Assembly: GCF_028618695.1 (NCBI RefSeq)
Contig: NZ_JAQIVI010000091.1
Location: 26,110 to 89,014 of the forward strand
From: Natrinema soli
Lineage (GTDB): Archaea; Halobacteriota; Halobacteria; Halobacteriales; Natrialbaceae
Direction of reading: 5' to 3'
Length of the DNA: 62,905 nt
This document shows positions 56,343 through 62,905 of the stretch, in pieces. The number at the start of each line of letters is the position of its first letter. Within the stretch, counting starts at the first letter, position 1. Under the pieces are notes generated by a model that was not told the origin of the DNA, did not search any database, and was given only the letters and a program-made list of their open reading frames with translations. Made by a program: the position numbers and the translations under genes.

Positions 56343-56695
56343 CGGTCGAGTACCTCGACGTTGGGATTCGCACCGGCTGGACCAGCGACCGCTTTCGCAC
56401 GTTCGAGCTCGCGGAGCTCTCGCTGGGCCTGCCGCTCTAGGGCATCTGCCCGACGACAGCGGTCGATTCTCCCGTTGTCGACGACATCGTCGTCATCGAT
56501 CGTGAAGCGCTTGCCACGGTGGTCGATCTGCTCGAGCATCAGCACGCATCCCTCCTGAGCCATGTCTTGAGCGTCCGCTTGCAGGTGTTCGTACCGGACC
56601 TCACAGCTGTCTGAACAGAACCGGCCAGCGTATCCAGCCCGCTCACGAGTGAGTGCTGAACAATACGGCATTCGGCACACGTTGCAGTCGGTCAT
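56339..56695 (-). CDS. Zinc-binding hypothetical protein
   Basis: 118 residues: CNVCRMPYC with CSDSCEVRYEHL make an N-terminal zinc site (about 4-37), followed by a helical acidic/basic segment (CRRADALERQAQRELRELER). The ATG at 56695 (MTDCNVC) is preferred. First gene of a pair with 56100-56342. Confidence 0.6.
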   Translation of the reverse strand: MTDCNVCRMPYCSALTRERAGYAGRFCSDSCEVRYEHLQADAQDMAQEGCVLMLEQIDHRGKRFTIDDDDVVDNGRIDRCRRADALERQAQRELRELERAKAVAGPAGANPNVEVLDR

Positions 56696-57299
56696 CTGGC
56701 GATACCTCGGTTCAGAAACCACGCCGTCTCAGTGTCTAGTGACACGGTTGCTACGTTGATTGTTCGCATGGGTTTCTGCGGTGGGCTTCATTGAGCCCCG
56801 CACCCTTTCAGGGGGTTATAAACTCACCAGGTACAGTGCTATCGCGCGCCGTTTGTCGAATCTCTTGCTCTGGATCACGGCCGTGACATGGTGTTCTCCA
56901 TCAATAACAGCACCAAATCAGCGTCGCGGAGATAGAAGAATCTGAGGCGTTCTCATGACCGTCGAACTGGTGAATGACTCCCCGCTACAATGTCGGCAGA
57001 AGAGCTATTGCTTAGCCGGGATACACAGGTCTGATTGAGACGACTAATTCGTAGTCGGTTGCTTCTGAGTGTTAGCATGGGCACAAGATAGTGATGACGC
57101 CTCTAAAATAGCTTCTCGGGCAGACACTATCAGTGTATCATAGAATGACATGTTCACTATTCGTATCAATATATCGAACGCCCATCTCGACAACTTATCA
57201 CCCTCGCAGTGAGTGCTCTGCTACGTTACGCTTTCCTGCCATCTTGGCGTATTCTCTGTCGGGTTACGACTAAGCGAGCTGGGCGTATACCCAAATCAG
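56696..57299. other. Gap, one leader-type hairpin, no supported gene
   Basis: About 600 bp. It contains a degraded leader-like repeat near 56799-56826 (CACCCTTTCAGGGGG) upstream of the gene at 56695, and a 20-codon frame (MKPTAETHANN) after it. The rest (56880-57299) shows no gene. Confidence 0.45.
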
Positions 57300-57872
57300 T
57301 TACGGTGAGAGGGGGTTTTCTCTGTTGTTACTGCGCTGTTGGTCACTGAGCAGTTGTGTGAGTATGGATTTGATGTGTTCTGGATTGGGCACATCTCGAA
57401 ACGTGATGTCTTCCGTACTCGTCCCGGCAGTGTATACGCGCACATCGCCAAACGAGAGTACTCGCTCGAGGATCGTTTGCTCGTAGGCAGTGTTCTGGAC
57501 GCGATCGAGACGGATCTGGGTGACATCGCGCGAGATGAGCCCATATTTGACGTAGATCTCTTCGTCGGTGATTACGTACAGCAGCCGCAGCCACTCCAAA
57601 TACGTCTTCCCGACGATCACCACGCCGACCACAGTGAGTACGAGCGGGAGGTATCCAACCCACGCCGGCAGTGCTTGACCGGCAAGCACTGACAGAAGGA
57701 TCACTGTGCCAACGATCCCACCGAGTGCAAAGAGCAGGCCACCGATGATCGCGAACAGGATCGTGAATCGCGACGGCCGCCCAGACCACTGCACTTCTTC
57801 ACCCTTTGTCAAGTGAAGCCAGTCTGCATCTTCGACGTTCTCTCGTGGTTGCACCAGCGCTTTCAGCGTCAT
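57300..57872 (-). CDS. PH-domain (bPH2/YdbS-like) membrane protein
   Basis: 190 residues. Two hydrophobic helices (ILFAIIGGLLFALGGIVGTV; YLPLVLTVVGVVIVGKTYL) are followed by a bacterial-type PH domain (LLYVITDEEIYVKYGLISRD...IRLDRVQNTAYEQTILERVL). The N terminus is DWLHLTKGEEVQWSGRPSRF. Such proteins are membrane-attached; function unknown. Confidence 0.8.
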   Translation of the reverse strand: MTLKALVQPRENVEDADWLHLTKGEEVQWSGRPSRFTILFAIIGGLLFALGGIVGTVILLSVLAGQALPAWVGYLPLVLTVVGVVIVGKTYLEWLRLLYVITDEEIYVKYGLISRDVTQIRLDRVQNTAYEQTILERVLSFGDVRVYTAGTSTEDITFRDVPNPEHIKSILTQLLSDQQRSNNRENPLSP

Positions 57873-58049
57873 TGCGTTTCACGCTCTGTGGATGTGTATG
57901 GATCCGTCTGCCAATCGAGGACGCCACGTCTGCGTGCCCAGTGCTGTCTCTGTTTTTGCATTATCATGTGTGATTTCCCCTCCTCTTCTGGGATCTTATC
58001 TATACTTATATTTGTAATGGCGATCCTCTCACCATCTCCAAGGCGATAC

Positions 58050-59033
58050 TCACCGTTCGATCACTGACTCATCCGGTTCTGTCTCCCTCGTCTTCGCTGC
58101 ACGATCGAGTTCTCGTTCGAGCGTGTCGATTAGCTCTTGGGCCGTGTTGCTAATCCGCCCCAGCCGGTCAGAAACCGCCTTTGGATCGTCCCCCTGCCAC
58201 GCGGCGAGGTAGAACGCCGACCCACTCATGTCCAACTCGAAGAACCGTCCGACGACGTATGCGACGGCTTCGGCTTCCAGCTCGCGTTTCGTCCGTTCGT
58301 CGCGATCGTCAACGTCGAAGTGGAGGATCGCGTGAGCGTACTCGTGGATGAGTGTCCCAGCGAGATCCGCTTGGTTATTTCGATCTTTTACTTCGACTCG
58401 CGGACGCATGGTCATCGGACAGCGTTGTTTGCAGACTCCTTTTGCCTCTCCATAGGTCCACTCGTCAGAGGAGACAATCTGTGCGTCGACATCCAGCTGC
58501 TCTGCACTCTCGAGGAGGGCCGGCACCAGATTACTGGCCTCACCATATGCTTCGGTTTCGAGGTCAGGAAGCGGCTCTCCGTCGGTCTGCGAGACATCGA
58601 AGACAGCGGTGGGTTTGAACCCGACGAGTCCTTTCGACCACTTCTCGGGTGGCGTCTCGTCGTACTCACAGGAACTGTTCTCGTGGTAACTCGGCGAGTT
58701 TCCGCACTCAGGGCACTGTTTCGTGATGATCGGAGCCCAGATCCAGATCGCGCTCTCGCCTTCCTGGACGTGCCGGTCGAACTCGGTGCGCCACGTGTTG
58801 TACCCCGCAACCCGGGTTGCCTGGGGATACTGGTGCTTGATCAGGAGCGTGTTCCGGTAGGAGTAGTCGTGGAAGTGGCTCTGCACATCGAGCCAGGCTT
58901 TGAACTCCTCACTGGCCGCCGCCTCGTCGACGAGATCGACAAGGTCGTCAACCCAGGTTTTGATCGTCTCATTCATCTCGTCGCTGCGCGTCTCGGTCTC
59001 GGTGAACGAAGCTGGTCTCTCTGTTACAGACAT
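58050..59033 (-). CDS. ArdC-like antirestriction protein with HExxH peptidase motif
   Basis: 327 residues. The N-terminal half carries the ArdC-type ssDNA-binding pattern (SYRNTLLIKHQYPQATRVAG then YNTWRTEFDRHVQEGE, about 55-95). A zinc-binding knuckle CPECGNSPSY sits in between, and the metallopeptidase-like motif LIHEYAHAILHF (about 226-237) follows. ArdC relatives protect incoming plasmid DNA from restriction. The ATG at 59033 is used. The gene is preceded by the conserved leader hairpin at 59074-59106. Confidence 0.8.
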   Translation of the reverse strand: MSVTERPASFTETETRSDEMNETIKTWVDDLVDLVDEAAASEEFKAWLDVQSHFHDYSYRNTLLIKHQYPQATRVAGYNTWRTEFDRHVQEGESAIWIWAPIITKQCPECGNSPSYHENSSCEYDETPPEKWSKGLVGFKPTAVFDVSQTDGEPLPDLETEAYGEASNLVPALLESAEQLDVDAQIVSSDEWTYGEAKGVCKQRCPMTMRPRVEVKDRNNQADLAGTLIHEYAHAILHFDVDDRDERTKRELEAEAVAYVVGRFFELDMSGSAFYLAAWQGDDPKAVSDRLGRISNTAQELIDTLERELDRAAKTRETEPDESVIER

Positions 59034-59073
59034 TGGAATCACTCGTGTTGACGCTCTCGCCTGTTCGAAAGCG

Positions 59074-59106
59074 CCTCACCCCTCTCAGGGGGACGACCAA
59101 CACCAC
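59074..59106 (-). promoter_or_regulatory. Conserved leader hairpin, copy upstream of the ArdC-like gene
   Basis: In gene direction: GGTGTTGGTCGTCCCCCTGA then GAGGGGTGAGG. A CCCCCTGAGAGGGG hairpin next to a GTGAGG purine run. Confidence 0.65.
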
Positions 59107-59142
59107 GCTCATCGCACACCAGACTTCGAGTGAAAAATCGGC

Positions 59143-60150
59143 TCACGGCGGCATGAAGACGCTCCGCTCATCGACGATCTCCTCGAGTCGATTCTGCGTC
59201 CGATGTTCAAAGTAACAGTTGTACGAGCAGTACCCACAGACCTCGCCAGTATCGTACTCGGCAACGAACGGTCCACGGTCAGTTGTCCAGACGTTCGCTT
59301 CACATGCTGCACACGCCGCACTTGAGAGGTCGCTCGGCGTTGGTCCCTCGTACTCGAGATCGACGTCCTCGTCGTAGAGCTGTGTCTCCGGCCAAATGCC
59401 CTGGGCCTGCCAGAAGGCTTTGATCCGGCCCAGGCTGTGGCGCACTAACTTTCGGACGGTAACGTGATCGGCGTCACGTCCGCTGTCGTCCCAGCCGTCG
59501 GCTGACCAGAACTCGCCGAACTGCGCTCCACGGTGCAAGCCGTTCCAATCGAGCCCTACGATGTCTGCCGGTGGATCCCCGGAGAGCGTTGGTCGAGTGA
59601 GTGCCTCGATCGCGTTCACCTGCTTGCGTGGACTGCCACCGAGGATGTGGACTCGTCGGCCACGCCAGTCTGCTGGATCCGAGAACTCGTGTGCGAGCTG
59701 GTCAGAGTACCCACGCGGGTAGCCGAGCACGAGATCCTCCGGAATGGCGTCGATCGCCTCGCGGCACTTCGGCACGATCACGAGCTCGGACTCGGGATAG
59801 CTCGCCTGGAGGTCGCGTGCAGCACGAACGTACTCACGAGCCTCGTCGATGGAGTAGGCATCACCGAGGACGCCAACACGGGGCTCGTACTCTCTGAAGC
59901 GGTTGATGTATCGCTCAAGGTCGGGATTGCGAAAGTCGTTATCGAGCATCCCGACTGGCAACTCGAGCGTCTCGTACTGCGTGTGCTGGTAGGAGCAGTC
60001 CTCCCGATACCCGGTCACGTAGCCGAGGGAGAGTGCATCAATCGCGAACGGGACCCGGTGGAGAAAGGCGACGTAGTCAGCCTGGCGAGCGGCTCGAATA
60101 TCGGCGGCACTGTCGCTACTGGTCGCTATCGGGTGTGCTGAGTGTGACAT
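59143..60150 (-). CDS. Conserved-looking plasmid protein, distantly TGT/DpdA-like
   Basis: 335 residues. RRVHILGGSPRKQVNAIEAL and ADIVGLDWNGLHRGAQFGEF (about 160-210) resemble the barrel strands of tRNA-guanine-transglycosylase/DpdA-like enzymes. The C terminus has a zinc site (ACAACEANV ... CGYCSYNCYF). The N terminus reads VPFAIDALSLGYVTGYREDC. It could be one of the haloarchaeal DUFs that share this pattern; the TGT link is weak and needs profile comparison. Preceded by a leader hairpin at 60266-60295 and a second dyad (GTTACCCC...GGGGTAAC). Confidence 0.55.
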   Translation of the reverse strand: MSHSAHPIATSSDSAADIRAARQADYVAFLHRVPFAIDALSLGYVTGYREDCSYQHTQYETLELPVGMLDNDFRNPDLERYINRFREYEPRVGVLGDAYSIDEAREYVRAARDLQASYPESELVIVPKCREAIDAIPEDLVLGYPRGYSDQLAHEFSDPADWRGRRVHILGGSPRKQVNAIEALTRPTLSGDPPADIVGLDWNGLHRGAQFGEFWSADGWDDSGRDADHVTVRKLVRHSLGRIKAFWQAQGIWPETQLYDEDVDLEYEGPTPSDLSSAACAACEANVWTTDRGPFVAEYDTGEVCGYCSYNCYFEHRTQNRLEEIVDERSVFMPP

Positions 60151-60265
60151 GAAACGGAGTGCTGGAATCCGCGTTGGGCGCTCTGTCCGTTACCCCACAA
60201 ATCGGGAGAGACCGCGCGTTCGTGGGGTAACTACGACTTGAGTGATGATGCCTGAAACGCGAGTC

Positions 60266-60295
60266 TCCTCACTCCTGAGGGGAGGTGTAACAACA
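60266..60295 (-). promoter_or_regulatory. Conserved leader hairpin, copy upstream of 60150
   Basis: In gene direction: GTTGTTACACCTCCCCTCAG then GAGTGAGGAGAC. A CTCCCCTCAGGAGTGAG-type stem-loop, followed by about 110 nt before the ATG. Confidence 0.55.
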
Positions 60296-60316
60296 GAACC
60301 GCTTGCGAGGTGTCGA

Positions 60317-60667
60317 TCAATGGGACGCCCAGCCGAAGAAGAGCCAGACATCGCCGTGTTTGCCTTTCAATCCGTGCTGTTCACGATAGCGTTTGGCGGC
60401 CGCCGTTCCCGAACAGTTGATCGCTCCGGCGGGACCCCACTTATGGCGGATCCGCTCATCTCTGTCCTCGATCAGCTGGTGTGCGTAGTGACGTTTCTGC
60501 TTGCCCTTGTGCTCTCGCTTGGGGATCACTTCGATAGAGGATTTCTCGGCGATCGTTCCCGTGTACCCGCCGTGGCCGTGCATGTGTGTTGCGTCCTCAA
60601 GGGCGTTTCTGAACGCGTCGTCGGCAGTCTTGCCGAACGCGAGCACCTCGAAGGTAACAGCGCCCAT
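60317..60667 (-). CDS. Hypothetical plasmid protein
   Basis: 116 residues. GKTADDAFRNALEDATHMHG and the basic stretch KREHKGKQKRHYAHQ are distinctive, and GTAAAKRYREQHGLKGKHGD follows. The start overlaps the upstream gene's stop (TGATG). It could be a nucleic-acid-binding protein on its basic middle; unproven. Confidence 0.6.
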   Translation of the reverse strand: MGAVTFEVLAFGKTADDAFRNALEDATHMHGHGGYTGTIAEKSSIEVIPKREHKGKQKRHYAHQLIEDRDERIRHKWGPAGAINCSGTAAAKRYREQHGLKGKHGDVWLFFGWASH

Positions 60668-61101
60668 CAGTGATCCCCCATTTCCTGTTCGATGCCCGCC
60701 TCGTAGTGTCGATCCGAATCAACGGGTGGTTCGGGATCGTTGGGCTCGCAGTCCTCGGGGTTGGGTTCGAGGACGCTCATCGGCGGGGCATCTCGGTTGC
60801 GTTCGGCTGCGAAGCGCCACTCGGAGACTGGCTGGCCGTCACCGCGTTCGGAGTACGGGATTCGCCCACCGTCGTACTCAGCCGGCGGGCGGGGTTTCGA
60901 GGGACGGTCGTCGGTCGCGTCCTCGTCGACGAGGAGGCCATCGGCGATCGTGACGCGGTGGCCGAGGCCGACGTCGGCGTCGATATCCTCGTAAACGACC
61001 TCGTCTGTGCCGTCCGAGAGCGTCAGTGGATCTCGGTTCACGACGATCCCCTCGAATTCGGGCTGCCGACCGGCATCGTCGTCCTCACGAATCACGCGCA
61101 T
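60667..61101 (-). CDS. Acidic hypothetical protein
   Basis: 144 residues, proline-, aspartate- and glutamate-rich and probably partly disordered. The front half (EFEGIVVNRDPLTLSDGTDE) has beta strands. It overlaps the small gene at 61092-61244 and the gene at 60667. Confidence 0.6.
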   Translation of the reverse strand: MRVIREDDDAGRQPEFEGIVVNRDPLTLSDGTDEVVYEDIDADVGLGHRVTIADGLLVDEDATDDRPSKPRPPAEYDGGRIPYSERGDGQPVSEWRFAAERNRDAPPMSVLEPNPEDCEPNDPEPPVDSDRHYEAGIEQEMGDH

Positions 61102-61244
61102 GGTCGGTTGTTCTTCGTCTGGGACAGCAGCATCACGTTCGGTTCACCGAGTTCCCACAGCGCCTTCTGTGCGGAGCCGCTCGCGGCACCGACATAGAAG
61201 GTCAAGTCGTCTCGTATGTTGGCTATCGTGGTGTGAAGGGACAT
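61092..61244 (-). CDS. Small protein of 50 residues
   Basis: MSLHTTIANIRDDLTFYVGA then ASGSAQKALWELGEPNVMLL and SQTKNN. Its ATG follows a copy of the leader hairpin (61254-61284), and its stop lies just inside the next gene (61101). The placement argues that it is real. No family recognised. Confidence 0.6.
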   Translation of the reverse strand: MSLHTTIANIRDDLTFYVGAASGSAQKALWELGEPNVMLLSQTKNNRPCA

Positions 61245-61253
61245 TTTCTGATT

Positions 61254-61284
61254 CCTCCACCCCTCTCAGGGACGAACAACACCA
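61254..61284 (-). promoter_or_regulatory. Conserved leader hairpin, copy upstream of 61244
   Basis: In gene direction: GGTGTTGTTCGTCCCTGAGA then GGGGTGGAGG, 10 nt before the ATG. The purine run GGAGG would serve as the ribosome-binding site. Confidence 0.75.
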
Positions 61285-61365
61285 GCAAAAGTCGCGAGCA
61301 TGCAGTGAGGATCTCGCACCCAGACAGTTGTCCTAGATCCTACGGCTCACAACCCGCGCGATCTG

Positions 61366-61779
61366 TCACCAGTTGGTGAGTGCACTCTGCTCGGCAGCAA
61401 TGATGGTCCTGTCGTTCTGCGAGCACTCTCCGTCGTTCGGTGTGGAACTGTCCTCTGGATCAGCTGGTGCGCTGGAGTAGTGGGGATCATCGGGGAGAAG
61501 CTCACAGGCTCGCTCGAACGCGGCGGCTCCGGTCTCGAACGACTCGCCACCGAGAACCTCCGTTGGAAGCTCGATACTGGCTGTCTCGTTCCCCGTCGGA
61601 CGGCGGAACATCTTGAGCACCTTCCACTCCCCGTTATCGAAGTGTACCTCCAGGAGAGGGTGGTCGGAGTTGGATCTTGCTCCGTCCGTACTCGGCTTGC
61701 CTTGCCAGACGACGAACGGTGCGTCCTCGGGTCGGAACTCTTCGGGTATTTCCATCGTCCCAAGGTCAATCAAGGCCAT
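61366..61779 (-). CDS. Hypothetical protein
   Basis: 137 residues. A central strand-rich part (HPLLEVHFDNGEWKVLKMFR) is followed by an acidic helix (GAAAFERACELLPDDPHYSS) and a disordered tail. The ATG at 61779 is placed after the leader hairpin at 61787-61814. No family recognised. Confidence 0.6.
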   Translation of the reverse strand: MALIDLGTMEIPEEFRPEDAPFVVWQGKPSTDGARSNSDHPLLEVHFDNGEWKVLKMFRRPTGNETASIELPTEVLGGESFETGAAAFERACELLPDDPHYSSAPADPEDSSTPNDGECSQNDRTIIAAEQSALTNW

Positions 61780-61786
61780 TGGTCTC

Positions 61787-61814
61787 GTCCCTTTGGGGAC
61801 CAAAATCAACACCA
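61787..61814 (-). promoter_or_regulatory. Conserved leader hairpin, copy upstream of 61779
   Basis: In gene direction: GGTGTTGATTTTGGTCCCCA then AAGGGACGAGA. A diverged stem, GTCCCCAAAGGGAC. Confidence 0.55.
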
Positions 61815-61844
61815 GCGTGATGCTCTATGGGTGAATTCGGCGTC

Positions 61845-62081
61845 TCACCCGCTTGTGGGACGGTACAGGCACCGCTCGCACTCGAGAAACTGCTCACCCT
61901 CTTCAGTGAATCGTCCAGCCAACACCGCTACCTCGCAGCGGGGACACGGATCACCATGGGTGTATCCGCCTTTGACTGGCGGATCGGGAGTCGCTGCGGC
62001 TAGCGCGAGTATGCGTGTTCTTGGGTCTGGATATGTGACCTGTCGTCCGCCGTTGTGGGTGCTCTCGGAAGGGTCAGTCAT
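61845..62081 (-). CDS. Small zinc-ribbon protein
   Basis: 78 residues with CPRCEVAVLAGRF and CERCLYRP (about 45 and 68), a CxxC...CxxC ribbon. An in-frame ATG three codons earlier is possible. It overlaps the end of the gene at 62074-62397, so they are coupled. Confidence 0.65.
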   Translation of the reverse strand: MTDPSESTHNGGRQVTYPDPRTRILALAAATPDPPVKGGYTHGDPCPRCEVAVLAGRFTEEGEQFLECERCLYRPTSG

Positions 62082-62397
62082 TACTCTCACCGGGTGAACC
62101 GAAGAGGAACTGTGCGCTGGCGTCCTCGCCCGTCAGCGTCAGCTGGTCGTCGGCCGTCTCCGCGAACAGCGATGTCTGGTCGGTATTGTCGCCTTCTGAG
62201 TACCGAACTTCGACGCGGTCGTCGACGCCGAACTCGCTAGCTACGGGGCGATCGAGTCGTGTTTCGACCTCGCGATGAGTCACGTCAGCACCGAAATCCT
62301 CGAGGGAGGTCGCAACGCTTTCTTCGGTCGGTTCGAGTCCACCGTCAGCGGTGAACGCTGTCTGCTGTTGGATCGTGATCTCGGGTCGATCTGTCAT
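62074..62397 (-). CDS. Acidic hypothetical protein
   Basis: 107 residues with strand pairs (VASEFGVDDRVEVRYSEGDN and LTLTGEDASAQFLFGSPG). The ATG at 62397 follows the leader hairpin at 62407-62439. No family recognised. Confidence 0.6.
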   Translation of the reverse strand: MTDRPEITIQQQTAFTADGGLEPTEESVATSLEDFGADVTHREVETRLDRPVASEFGVDDRVEVRYSEGDNTDQTSLFAETADDQLTLTGEDASAQFLFGSPGESND

Positions 62398-62406
62398 CTG
62401 GAAAAC

Positions 62407-62439
62407 CCTCCACCCCTCTCGAGGGTGCAAACAACACTC
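62407..62439 (-). promoter_or_regulatory. Conserved leader hairpin, copy upstream of 62397
   Basis: In gene direction: GTGTTGTTTGCACCCTCGAG then AGGGGTGGAGGG, 10 nt before the ATG. A perfect CCCTCGAGAGGG stem. Confidence 0.75.
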
Positions 62440-62473
62440 CCAGCTGTCGCAGGCATCGTGATCGGTGGACCAG

Positions 62474-62683
62474 TCACGACTCCTCGCGAAGTTCTTCAGC
62501 TCGCTGGGCTAGCAGTTTGAGGATCGGAAGGCGTTGTTGGTGCTGGTTTTCGTAGGCGACACACGCCTGCAGTGTCTCCATATCGGTGATCGTCGCGATT
62601 CCCGCATCAATGATTCGGGGATTCGATGACTCGAGGCGCTGTGCTGGTGTCAGTGGCTCGTCAGTGCAATCAGTTTCAGACAT
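62474..62683 (-). CDS. Small helical protein
   Basis: 69 residues, largely helical (QACVAYENQHQQRLPILKLL with AQRAEELREE). Similar to HEAT-like fragments. Starts 9 nt after the leader hairpin at 62692-62723. Possibly a small DNA- or protein-binding factor. Confidence 0.6.
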   Translation of the reverse strand: MSETDCTDEPLTPAQRLESSNPRIIDAGIATITDMETLQACVAYENQHQQRLPILKLLAQRAEELREES

Positions 62684-62691
62684 CGTGGGAT

Positions 62692-62723
62692 CCTCTCACC
62701 TCTCGAGGAGAGAAACAACACCA
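62692..62723 (-). promoter_or_regulatory. Conserved leader hairpin, copy upstream of 62683
   Basis: In gene direction: GGTGTTGTTTCTCTCCTCGA then GAGGTGAGAGGA. A CTCTCCTCGAGAGGTGAGAG stem. Confidence 0.7.
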
Positions 62724-62792
62724 CGAGACGTTGACTCTGATCTGACGGTCATTTTGGAGCAGCGAGAGAGTCTCGCCGTCCGGGTTCCTGGT

Positions 62793-62905
62793 TCACTGGT
62801 GATGCGTGTCCTCTCTTGGATTGTCAGGATCCGGGCCGTGTCGAGGTGACTGACACCTGGTGCACTCCCAGATCGGTGAGTCGGGAATCTCTGGAACTGG
62901 CACTT
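62793..62905 (-). CDS. C-terminal zinc ribbon of a gene running off the right edge
   Basis: The open frame reads VPVPEIPDSPIWECTRCQSP then RHGPDPDNPREDTHH to a stop at 62793. It resembles the ribbon ending the damaged gene at 55315 (WECQVCGTPRYGPEPE). The 5' part is outside the window. Confidence 0.6.
   Translation of the reverse strand, partial: VPVPEIPDSPIWECTRCQSPRHGPDPDNPREDTHHQ

Overview
The window reads as haloarchaeal (class Halobacteria) extrachromosomal DNA, probably a megaplasmid or a large integrated plasmid. The basis is GC-rich third codon positions with very acidic proteins, archaeal TATA-box promoters, an Orc1/Cdc6 initiator, Lrp/AsnC regulators with TRASH metal domains, halocyanin-type cupredoxins, SPW-repeat proteins and ISH-type transposase debris. 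I recognised no rRNA, tRNA or CRISPR array. All calls are from reading the sequence; no database search was possible.

Region 1 (about 1-31.8 kb) is a copper/metal-resistance island. It holds two CopA-type (CPC) and two CopB-type (CPH, His-rich N terminus) P1B ATPases, a CopZ-like chaperone, a Cys-rich four-helix copper-storage-like protein, two cupredoxins, a DHA2 MFS exporter, a cupin, one intact and one wrecked Lrp-TRASH regulator (the wrecked one carries a TnpB element), and a ZIP transporter behind a DtxR-like operator. A matching dyad (TTTGCCTA-N7-TAGGCAAA and a one-base variant) lies just upstream of the TATA box of both the MFS gene and copB1, which suggests one regulon. A GH15/SPW-VKOR/SDR operon, an ion channel, and a ComA-like/PrpD-like pair are interspersed.

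Region 2 (about 31.8-50.7 kb) is the plasmid maintenance and accessory part. It contains an orc1/cdc6 gene flanked by ORB-like GTTGGAA repeats, decayed transposases, many small zinc-ribbon or membrane proteins, a three-gene ubiquitin-like operon (Ubl, E2-like, JAB-E1 fusion), a PD-(D/E)XK-type nuclease candidate, a tyrosine-recombinase-like integrase, and a parA/parB-like pair flanked on both sides by TGTGTGTATCGA-type repeats that look like a centromere.

Region 3 (about 50.7-55.9 kb) is a second metal module bracketed by two copies of the same inverted repeat (TTAACCAAC...GTTGGTTAA). It has CopZ, a YPC-motif P1B ATPase, an ArsR-like regulator, a rhodanese and a methyltransferase.

Region 4 (about 56-62.9 kb) is a minus-strand train of plasmid genes: an ArdC-like antirestriction protein, a PH-domain membrane protein, and many small unknowns. 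Several of these genes are preceded by the same leader, GGTGTTGTT followed by a CCCT/AGGG hairpin next to a GGAGG-like ribosome-binding sequence. The last gene runs off the right edge.

The strongest candidate for an unusual system is the Ubl/E2-like/JAB-E1 operon at 40.8-43.4 kb. Its E2-like protein has no cysteine at all, its Ubl ends in GGGNS, and its upstream region carries a 194-bp inverted-repeat-bounded segment.
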